Shown here one piece after another: positions 53,525 to 62,440 of a DNA stretch of 64,000 nt (the stretch's first letter is position 1; every line of letters begins with the position of its first letter). Under the pieces are notes generated by a model. The model was not told the DNA's origin. It was given only the letters and a program-made list of their open reading frames with translations, and searched no databases. The translations under genes and the position numbers were made by a program. The stretch is from Bacteroidota bacterium (GTDB lineage Bacteria; Bacteroidota; Bacteroidia; Sphingobacteriales; Sphingobacteriaceae): NCBI GenBank assembly GCA_018266915.1, contig JAFDZM010000026.1:1-64000 (forward strand), read 5' to 3'.

Positions 53525-54280
53525 TCAATATACTACTGCGTTTACAGTTAATCCGCCATCTGCTGTAATTTCAGTTCCGGTGATGAACGAAGCATCATCA
53601 GAAGCGAGGAAGCGAACCACATGGGCGATCTCTTCTGCTTTACCAAAACGGTTAAGCAATATTCTTTGTCCTAATATCTCGCCAAAACCATTTACCTGTT
53701 CCTGGCTCAAACCTAATTTCCCATAAAGCGGGGTTTCTATCGGGCCGGGAGAAACAGCGTTCACACGTATTTTGCGCGAAGCAAGCTCACGTGCCAATAC
53801 TTTATTTAATGACAGCAATGCTGCTTTACTTGCTGAATAAACACTACTATCAGGCATACCCAAGACCGCATTTACCGAAGTATTGAAAATGATTGAAGCG
53901 CCGTCATTAAGAATTGGCAGGAATTTCTGCACAGTAAAATAAACTCCTTTTACATTGGCATTCATTATGGCATCATAATGCTCTTCGGTAGCGGTTTCAA
54001 GCGGGCTAAAACTTGCCAAACCTGCGTTCAGGAACAGTACATCTACTTTTCCGAATTTTTCTTTTACCTCAGCAGCTAACTGGCCGATTTGATCTATCTT
54101 ACTTTGATCAGAAACAATTCCGGTTACACCCAGTTCAGCAGCAGCTTTTTCCGCTGCTTCTTTATTGCGTCCGGTAATAACCACTTTGGCGCCTTGCTGT
54201 GCAAGTTCTTGTGCCGTTGCATAACCTATGCCGCTTGTACCCCCGGTAACTACGGCTACTTTATTTTCTAAGCTTTTCAT
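53525..54280 (-). CDS. Short-chain dehydrogenase/reductase
   Basis: 251 aa classical SDR: cofactor motif TGGTSGIG (12-19), NAG at 85-87, catalytic Ser135, Tyr148 and Lys152 (YSASK). Loop residues TGRNK after strand 2 suggest NADPH preference. The substrate is unknown; this group is close to FabG-like and stress-linked reductases. A near-perfect 32-nt palindrome sits 38 nt before the start codon, so the gene is probably controlled by a dedicated repressor. Confidence 0.93.
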   Translation of the reverse strand: MKSLENKVAVVTGGTSGIGYATAQELAQQGAKVVITGRNKEAAEKAAAELGVTGIVSDQSKIDQIGQLAAEVKEKFGKVDVLFLNAGLASFSPLETATEEHYDAIMNANVKGVYFTVQKFLPILNDGASIIFNTSVNAVLGMPDSSVYSASKAALLSLNKVLARELASRKIRVNAVSPGPIETPLYGKLGLSQEQVNGFGEILGQRILLNRFGKAEEIAHVVRFLASDDASFITGTEITADGGLTVNAVVY

Positions 54281-54318
54281 TTTTTGATTGTCTTTTGAAT
54301 GATTAACGATACAAAGTT

Positions 54319-54350
54319 AATTATTTTGAAACGATCATTTCAAAATAATT
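54319..54350. promoter_or_regulatory. 32-nt palindrome upstream of the SDR gene
   Basis: Two perfect 13-nt arms (AATTATTTTGAAA and its inverse) around a CGATCA centre. The position in the promoter region of the SDR gene and the absence of a T-tract point to a repressor operator. The sequence differs from the TetR-associated repeat at 53483. Confidence 0.65.
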
Positions 54351-54435
54351 GTGTAATCTTTCTGTCATCTTTATAAAACATGAAGATAACTGGCCCACCG
54401 GCAAGTAAACAATTAATTATCAATAATATATAAAG

Positions 54436-54465
54436 GAAAAGCCCGGCATTTCTGCCAGGCTTTGT
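54436..54465 (-). terminator. Rho-independent terminator of katG
   Basis: Minus-strand arms AAAGCCTGGC and GCCGGGCTTT pair fully with one G-U and run into TTCCTTTA. The plus strand has a mismatch at that pair, which supports minus-strand use. It lies 24 nt after the katG stop. Confidence 0.75.
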
Positions 54466-54486
54466 TCTTCAATTTATTAATGGTGA

Positions 54487-56856
<2,370 letters not shown>

Positions 56857-56927
56857 GTAGGGATTACCCTAAATCAGAAGTCATGACGGAATATTTTATT
56901 GGAATAATGACAATGCCTGTATATTGA

Positions 56928-57275
56928 TCAGCAAACTAAACTGGGATTGGGGTAATTATCGCTCTGATCTTCCGCAACGTTATCAAGGCATTGAAAATCT
57001 TTTTCAATCAGCAGGTAAAGCGGGGCTTTCTGTTCAAAGCCAATCCGTTCCGTTTCAACCCACTCATCAGACCAACTGTATGGCATAAATACGATGATCT
57101 TATTATTCATAAACTCGGCCTCGAGGCTAAGCACCGAGCCTTTCTGCAAAGCATATGTCAACTGCGTTTTGCCGAAATCAATCACTTCTTCGATGTAGCC
57201 ATCTCGGCCAAATCGTGTCACGTCCGTCATCGATAGCCTGTACCGCAACGAATTCCCTTTAATGCGTACCTTCAT
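56928..57275 (-). CDS. DUF7009-like protein next to SUMT
   Basis: 115 aa, no signal or TM segment. It begins MKVRIKGNSLRYRLSMTDVTRFG, with a beta-rich body (LTYALQKGSVLSLEAEFMNNKIIVFMP) and a C-terminus containing Cys residues. The start and size fit the small DUF7009 family that I recall being found beside cobA-type genes in Bacteroidota; that assignment is from memory. It overlaps the end of the SUMT gene by 17 nt, so the two are translationally coupled and likely share a role in sirohaem or nitrite metabolism. Confidence 0.8.
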   Translation of the reverse strand: MKVRIKGNSLRYRLSMTDVTRFGRDGYIEEVIDFGKTQLTYALQKGSVLSLEAEFMNNKIIVFMPYSWSDEWVETERIGFEQKAPLYLLIEKDFQCLDNVAEDQSDNYPNPSLVC

Positions 57276-58053
57276 GATCGTTCATATTTAAAATATCCCT
57301 CAACTCTACTACATATCCTATTATAATAATAGCCGGATAGGTCAGCCCATTATTCTCGGCCATAGCAGGTAGATCTTTAACCAGGCCCGACACCGACTTT
57401 TGATGCTTCATAGAAGCATGCTGTATGACGGCCGCCGGGGTATCGCCTTTGCCCTCCTGAATATAGGTATCAGCAATGGATGCCAATTGTTTCATTCCCA
57501 TGTAAATAACCACGGTAGCGTTGCTCTGCATAGCTAACCGCAAATCTGCCGATAGCGTGCCATCCTTTTTTGTACCGGTTACTGCCCATATACCTTCGCT
57601 GATGGCCCGGTGGGTAAGCGGAATATCTTCTAACCCACAAGCCTGCATGCTGGTTATCCCCGGAATAAAATGCGTTTTGATGCCCAGTTGTCGTGCATAA
57701 ATGATCTCTTCAAACCCTCTTCCGAATATGAACGGATCACCTCCTTTTAATCTGACTACTTTGCCTTTAGTAAAACAATAATGTTTTATCATCTCGAGGA
57801 TAGCTTCCTGTGGTGTGTATTCACCATAAGGTTGCTTACCTACATATATTTTATCTGCATAAGCGGGAGCGATATTCAGCAATTCTTTATTTGCAAGGTT
57901 ATCATATAGCACTACTTCGGCTGTTTCAAGTACTTTATATCCTTTAATAGTCAACAAATCAGGGTCTCCGGGACCAGCTCCCACGATAAACAACTCAGGA
58001 ATTACGTTTTTCGCCTTCATATTTTTATAATTTCTGACATTTTTCGATTTCAT
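57259..58053 (-). CDS. cobA: Uroporphyrinogen-III C-methyltransferase (SUMT)
   Basis: 264 aa. Transfers methyl groups from S-adenosylmethionine to uroporphyrinogen III, giving precorrin-2, the first step of sirohaem synthesis. Family motifs: VGAGPGDPDLLTIKG near residue 24, VRLKGGDPFIFGRG near 99 and GITSMQACGLEDIPLTHR. The start may instead be the second ATG at 58020 (MKAKNV), closer to the usual family length. It is a single-domain SUMT without the CysG dehydrogenase/ferrochelatase part. It is divergent from nirB, whose product needs sirohaem. Confidence 0.95.
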   Translation of the reverse strand: MKSKNVRNYKNMKAKNVIPELFIVGAGPGDPDLLTIKGYKVLETAEVVLYDNLANKELLNIAPAYADKIYVGKQPYGEYTPQEAILEMIKHYCFTKGKVVRLKGGDPFIFGRGFEEIIYARQLGIKTHFIPGITSMQACGLEDIPLTHRAISEGIWAVTGTKKDGTLSADLRLAMQSNATVVIYMGMKQLASIADTYIQEGKGDTPAAVIQHASMKHQKSVSGLVKDLPAMAENNGLTYPAIIIIGYVVELRDILNMNDHEGTH

Positions 58054-58105
58054 CGAATAAAATCAGGTCAAAAATTTAATTTATATACAAAATAACTTAA
58101 TAAAT

Positions 58106-58119
58106 ATGATTTAAGTCAT
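58106..58119. promoter_or_regulatory. Possible Crp/Fnr box between cobA and nirB
   Basis: ATGATTTAAGTCAT is a near-palindrome close in form to the FNR consensus TTGAT-N4-ATCAA. A similar sequence lies at 62215 in the other AT-rich promoter region of the locus. The cognate regulator could be the Crp/Fnr gene at 61243. Confidence 0.35.
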
Positions 58120-58144
58120 GAAATTATCTAAATAATAGCATCAG

Positions 58145-58153
58145 TTTTTAGCC
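58145..58153. promoter_or_regulatory. TTTTTAGCC motif in the nirB leader
   Basis: This 9-mer recurs in inverse orientation (GGCTAAAAA) at 61966 and 62338, both in the crp/porin promoter region. It may be a shared control element of the nitrite locus, but chance in AT-rich DNA is possible. Confidence 0.3.
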
Positions 58154-58227
58154 AATTATTGTAATAATCATAAAAATTGCAAAAAATAGTCAAATTATCA
58201 GCCAATTTATTGACAAACTGCATAAAA

Positions 58228-58258
58228 TTGACTAATATTGTTATCGTAAATACATTTT
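58228..58258 (+). promoter_or_regulatory. Bacteroidota-type promoter of nirB
   Basis: TTG, 20 nt, TACATTTT: one mismatch from TANNTTTG in the last base. It ends 56 nt before the nirB ATG. Confidence 0.45.
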
Positions 58259-58314
58259 TGGTCGCAACTTTAATGCATTTACTGAAAAATTGCTTTAACA
58301 TTTAAAAAACTAAT

Positions 58315-60804
58315 ATGTCGAAACCAACCATCATAGTAGTTGGCAACGGTATGGTAGGTTACAAGTTTTGTGAAAAGCTCGTAGCCAGATCAGCTAACTA
58401 CAATATTATAGTATTTGGCGAAGAACCACGCCGCGCATACGACCGGGTTCACCTGAGCGAATACTTTGCCGGTAAATCAGCCGAAGACCTTTCGCTTTCA
58501 TCCGTATCATGGTACGCCGACAATCATATAACGCTTCATCTCGATGATCCGATACAAGAGATCAACAGAAGCAGCAAAACCGTTCATTCCCTAAAAGGAT
58601 TAAGCCTAAAATATGATTATCTAATATTAGCTACGGGCTCCTCCGCATTTGTGCCGGATATTCCGGGGATTGAGAAAGAAGGCATTTTTGTATACCGAAC
58701 CATTGAAGATCTTGATCTGATAAAAGCCTACGCAGCTAATGCAAAGAATGGCGCTGTGATGGGCGGCGGCCTTCTTGGCCTGGAAGCGGCCAAAGCCTTA
58801 ATCGATCTTGGCATCAGCGAAACACATGTTATAGAATTTGCTCCGAGATTAATGCCCCGTCAGATCGACTCAGCCGGAAGCGCCATGCTGCAGTCTAAAC
58901 TTAAGCAACTCGGCTTAAACATCCATTTAAATAAAAGCACGGCCTACATTGCAGGCGAACACAAAATTGATGCTTTAAAATTTAACGACGATACTTCTTT
59001 AACAATTGACATGCTGGTTATCAGCGCGGGTATACGCCCGCGTGACGAACTGGCTAAATTAGCAGGACTGCATACAGGCTCACGTGGCGGTATCCTTGTA
59101 AACGAGAAGATGCAAACCAGCGACGAGTCAATCTTTGCTATTGGCGAGTGTGCGCTATATGAAAACATGATCTACGGCCTGGTAGCGCCGGGTTATGAAA
59201 TGGCGGATGTTGTGGTTTCGCAATTAATTGGTACAGAAAAATCATTCCACGGCTTTGACATGAGCACCAAGCTGAAGCTGATTGGCGTAGACGTTGCCAG
59301 CTTTGGCGATGCATTTGTAACCGAACCCGATTGCCGGACCATTATTTTTGAAGATACCCACAAGGGCGTTTATAAACGCATCAACATCAGCAATGATGGC
59401 AAATACCTTCTCGGTGGCATCCTGATTGGCGAAGCGGAAGCTTACAACATGCTGCTGCAGACTGTCAATAATAAAATTGTTCTGCCACCAAACCCCGAGG
59501 ATCTGATATTAGGTTCTCGCGGTGAATCTGTAAGCGAAGGCGCAGGCGTTTTGAGCCTGCCCGATGACGCATTGATCTGCTCATGCGAGGCGGTGACCAA
59601 AGCTACTATCTGCGATGCCGTAAATGATGGTTGCAGTACCGTTGACAGCATTAAGAAATGCACAAAAGCAGGGACAGGCTGCGGTGGCTGCGTGCCGTTA
59701 GTAAAAGACCTGATCGCGGGCACCATGAAGGCCAATGGTCAGTATATCAAGAATGTGATATGCGAACACTTTGATTATTCAAGACAGGAGCTTTATGACC
59801 TGATTAAGATAAATAAGCTGAAAAGCTACGACCTGACGTTGGATCACTTTGGCAAAGGCGACGGCTGCGAGGTGTGCAAACCTGCAGTTGCAAGCATACT
59901 TTCAAGCCTTTGGAATGATGTGATTGTGAAACAGGATACGATCCAGGATAGCAATGACCGTTTCCTGGCAAATATCCAGAAGGGTGGCACTTATTCAGTA
60001 GTTCCGCGTGTGCCGGGCGGCGAGATCACCGCCGATAAACTGATCGTGTTGGGCCAGGTCGCAAAAAAATATGGCCTTTATACAAAAATAACCGGCGGGC
60101 AGCGCATCGACCTGTTCGGCGCACACTTGAACGATCTGCCGCTGATATGGGAAGAACTAATCGATGCAGGTTTTGAAAGCGGCCACGCCTACGGCAAAGC
60201 CCTGCGCACAGTAAAAAGCTGTGTGGGCAGCACCTGGTGCCGCTTCGGTTTACATGACAGCGTTTCGTTTGCTATAGAAATTGAGGAGAGATATAAAGGT
60301 ATCCGTGCACCGCATAAAATAAAAGGCGGCGTAAGCGGCTGCATCCGCGAGTGCGCCGAAGCACAATCAAAAGACTTTGGCGTGATCGCTACCGAAAAAG
60401 GCTGGAACCTGTATGTATGCGGCAATGGCGGCTCGAAACCGCAACACGCACAGCTATTGGCAAGCGATATAGATAAAGATATGTTAGTTAAATATCTCGA
60501 CCGCTTCCTTATGTTCTACATCAAAACAGCTGACCCGCTAACACGCACCGCAACCTGGCTGAATAAAATGGAAGGCGGATTAAGCTATCTGAAAAATGTG
60601 GTAATAAATGACAGCCTGGGCATCGGCACTTCATTGGAAGAAGAAATGCAATCACTGATCAACAGCTACCATTGTGAGTGGAAGGAAGTGATTAACAGCC
60701 CCGAATTAAGGAAACGCTTTGCACACTTCATTAACGCACCGGAAGAAAAAGACCCGACTGTACAATTTGAGCCGATGCGCGAACAATTGAAAGCGAAGTG
60801 GTAA
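58315..60804 (+). CDS. nirB: Assimilatory nitrite reductase large subunit
   Basis: 829 aa. N-terminal FAD/NAD(P)H domain (VVGNGMVGYKFCEKL; second dinucleotide fold AVMGGGLLGLEAA), then a BFD-like [2Fe-2S] domain with C422, C424, C456 and C459 (CSC...CGGC). The C-terminal sulfite/nitrite-reductase domain has sirohaem-[4Fe-4S] ligands C636, C642, C676 and C680 (CVGSTWC, CIRECAEA). It reduces nitrite to ammonia with NAD(P)H in the cytoplasm. All cofactor residues are present. nirD follows after 88 nt of 8-nt tandem repeats. Confidence 0.97.
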   Translation: MSKPTIIVVGNGMVGYKFCEKLVARSANYNIIVFGEEPRRAYDRVHLSEYFAGKSAEDLSLSSVSWYADNHITLHLDDPIQEINRSSKTVHSLKGLSLKYDYLILATGSSAFVPDIPGIEKEGIFVYRTIEDLDLIKAYAANAKNGAVMGGGLLGLEAAKALIDLGISETHVIEFAPRLMPRQIDSAGSAMLQSKLKQLGLNIHLNKSTAYIAGEHKIDALKFNDDTSLTIDMLVISAGIRPRDELAKLAGLHTGSRGGILVNEKMQTSDESIFAIGECALYENMIYGLVAPGYEMADVVVSQLIGTEKSFHGFDMSTKLKLIGVDVASFGDAFVTEPDCRTIIFEDTHKGVYKRINISNDGKYLLGGILIGEAEAYNMLLQTVNNKIVLPPNPEDLILGSRGESVSEGAGVLSLPDDALICSCEAVTKATICDAVNDGCSTVDSIKKCTKAGTGCGGCVPLVKDLIAGTMKANGQYIKNVICEHFDYSRQELYDLIKINKLKSYDLTLDHFGKGDGCEVCKPAVASILSSLWNDVIVKQDTIQDSNDRFLANIQKGGTYSVVPRVPGGEITADKLIVLGQVAKKYGLYTKITGGQRIDLFGAHLNDLPLIWEELIDAGFESGHAYGKALRTVKSCVGSTWCRFGLHDSVSFAIEIEERYKGIRAPHKIKGGVSGCIRECAEAQSKDFGVIATEKGWNLYVCGNGGSKPQHAQLLASDIDKDMLVKYLDRFLMFYIKTADPLTRTATWLNKMEGGLSYLKNVVINDSLGIGTSLEEEMQSLINSYHCEWKEVINSPELRKRFAHFINAPEEKDPTVQFEPMREQLKAKW

Positions 60805-60810
60805 TTAAAG

Positions 60811-60858
60811 TTCATTAGCTCACTGGTTCAATAGTTCATTGGTTCAATAGTTCAATAG
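60811..60858. repeat. Six-unit 8-nt tandem repeat between nirB and nirD
   Basis: Exactly six contiguous 8-nt units of consensus TTCAWTRG. This is the inverse complement of the CYAWTGAA units in the permease spacers, so the repeat family is not confined to that array and occurs in both orientations relative to genes. Confidence 0.85.
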
Positions 60859-60892
60859 TATTTAGAGTTTAGGATTTAAAATTTATCAGATT

Positions 60893-61246
60893 ATGGAAAC
60901 ATTAGTAGATATCAAATGGGTGATGGCTTGCTATAGTGATGACATCCCGGAAAATGGCGGTGCTTGTATTAAGCACGGCGATGAGCAAATTGCAATCTAT
61001 AATTTTTCGCGCAGGGGTGAGTGGTTCGCTACGCAGAATCTTTGTCCGCATAAACAGCAAATGGTTTTATCGCGCGGCATGATCGGCAGTACCGGCGAGG
61101 CGTGTGAGCCGAAAGTGGCCTGCCCCTTCCACAAAAAAACATTCTCATTATTGACCGGCGAGTGTTTGAGCGGTGAAGAGTTCCAAATTAAAACCTATCC
61201 TGTAAAGGTTCAGGACGGCAGGGTTTATATCGGCGTAGCTGCTTAG
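60893..61246 (+). CDS. nirD: Nitrite reductase small subunit, Rieske type
   Basis: 117 aa. A single Rieske-fold domain with the ligand set retained: C51-P-H53 and C77-P-F-H80 (CxH...CxxH), so a [2Fe-2S] centre can be expected. Some NirD proteins have lost these ligands. It pairs with NirB. It ends 4 nt inside the convergent Crp/Fnr gene. Confidence 0.95.
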   Translation: METLVDIKWVMACYSDDIPENGGACIKHGDEQIAIYNFSRRGEWFATQNLCPHKQQMVLSRGMIGSTGEACEPKVACPFHKKTFSLLTGECLSGEEFQIKTYPVKVQDGRVYIGVAA

Positions 61247-61929
61247 TTAACAGCCAGTTTGGCCAGACCATCGGAATCTGCAATCGCTATGCTTTTTCCG
61301 GATAGCTTGATGAGCTTTTCTTTTACAAGCTCATTGATCATCCGGAATACCGTTTCGTAGGTTGCCCCGGCAAATGATGCCAGATCCTGTCGACTTAGGT
61401 CGATATTAATAAAACCTTTATCATCTTCGCCAAACATATCCTTTAAATGAAGAAGCGCTTCGGCTACCCTGCCTTTTACTGGCATGTGCGCCAGGTTGCG
61501 CATTTTCTTTTCAGACTCATACAGTTCCTGCACCAAAAAGTGTATCAACTGGGCAGTAAATTCACTATTAGTTTTAAGTGTAGCCTCAAATAATTTAGTA
61601 TCGATAAAACAAACAACGCTGGGCTCGAGCGCTGCGGCCGATATGGGATAAACCAAATTACCACCCAGCCCGCGATGGCCAAGTATAGCGCCACCTTTTG
61701 CAAAACGTATGATCAAATCTTTATCTTCATCCCATTTCTTATATACTTTTACACTTCCTGAGTACACAAAATATACACCAGTTACAGGTTCTCCTTCTCT
61801 AAAAACCACCTCTCCTTTCTTCAATTTTCTATTTTTTTTACCTAAAGCTATAGCCGGTTGCCATTCTTTTATACAATTCCGGCACATAAAACAGCTATTG
61901 GCATCACAAATCAAGGCATTTTTCTTCAT
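61243..61929 (-). CDS. Crp/Fnr family regulator with N-terminal cysteine cluster
   Basis: 228 aa. Cys8, Cys13, Cys16 and Cys19 lie in the first 20 residues (CDANSCFMCRNC). A cyclic-nucleotide-binding-type beta roll follows (about 35-120, GEVVFREGEPVTGVYFVYSGSVKV), with Cys107 in the roll, then the dimer helix and winged HTH (LSRQDLASFAGATYETVFRMINEL, 178-201). The Cys layout recalls FNR (three N-terminal Cys plus one central), so an Fe-S oxygen or nitric-oxide sensor is possible, though spacing differs. It probably controls nirBD and the neighbouring porin gene. Confidence 0.93.
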   Translation of the reverse strand: MKKNALICDANSCFMCRNCIKEWQPAIALGKKNRKLKKGEVVFREGEPVTGVYFVYSGSVKVYKKWDEDKDLIIRFAKGGAILGHRGLGGNLVYPISAAALEPSVVCFIDTKLFEATLKTNSEFTAQLIHFLVQELYESEKKMRNLAHMPVKGRVAEALLHLKDMFGEDDKGFINIDLSRQDLASFAGATYETVFRMINELVKEKLIKLSGKSIAIADSDGLAKLAVN

Positions 61930-61963
61930 TTTCAGTTAATTACGGTGTTATTTATACACTTTT

Positions 61964-61991
61964 AAGGCTAAAAATATTTCCAATTAGCCTT
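61964..61991. promoter_or_regulatory. AAGGCTAA/TTAGCCTT inverted repeat upstream of crp
   Basis: Perfect 8-nt arms with a 12-nt spacer, 35 nt before the regulator's start. A T-run follows on the plus strand, so a terminator-like structure is an alternative, but no plus-strand gene ends nearby. It includes one GGCTAAAAA copy. Confidence 0.4.
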
Positions 61992-62214
61992 TTTTATATC
62001 AATCATCAGACATCAATGGCAATTTTACCGTTATTTTTTATAAAACGGATCAATATTTTGATTATTTAAGAAGAAATATGTTGTTAATGTCATTAAATTT
62101 TAAAAAAACAAGCAGATAAATATAAAAATAATCCAATATATATTTTATAAAATGTCATTTTGATGAATATTAAAAGGAATTAAATTAAATTATTTATAAA
62201 AAATTGACTTTTAT

Positions 62215-62228
62215 ATAATTTAAATCAC
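62215..62228. promoter_or_regulatory. Possible Crp/Fnr box upstream of the porin gene
   Basis: ATAATTTAAATCAC resembles the 58106 site and FNR-type half sites (TTTAAATCA). The surrounding 61930-62440 gap is extremely AT-rich and carries divergent promoters, the hairpin at 62369 and no gene that I could find. Confidence 0.3.
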
Positions 62229-62337
62229 AAAAATTAGCCAAAATGACTGTTTTTATTGGATAAATATATTAATCAGGGTATATTTATATCAAATTAACGA
62301 CGTCGATAATTTAAATAGTTCAAATTTTAGCGCCTAT

Positions 62338-62346
62338 GGCTAAAAA
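62338..62346. promoter_or_regulatory. GGCTAAAAA motif upstream of the porin gene
   Basis: Third copy of the 9-mer found at 58145 (inverse) and 61966, about 95 nt before the porin ATG. Confidence 0.25.
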
Positions 62347-62359
62347 TTAAATAAAGATC

Positions 62360-62398
62360 AAAAAAAATCCCCGTCCGGAGGTCGCAGTCCAGACAGGG
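62360..62398 (-). terminator. Leftward terminator-like hairpin in the porin leader
   Basis: On the minus strand arms CCCTGTCTGGA and TCCGGACGGGG pair fully (two G-U) around an 8-nt loop and run into eight T. On the plus strand the same two pairs become C-A mismatches, so minus-strand function is favoured. No minus-strand gene lies to its right in the window, which makes its role unclear. It could block antisense transcription toward the crp promoter. Confidence 0.55.
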
Positions 62399-62440
62399 CT
62401 AACAGTTTTTCTTGCTTTAACAATTAAAAAACTAAATCAA

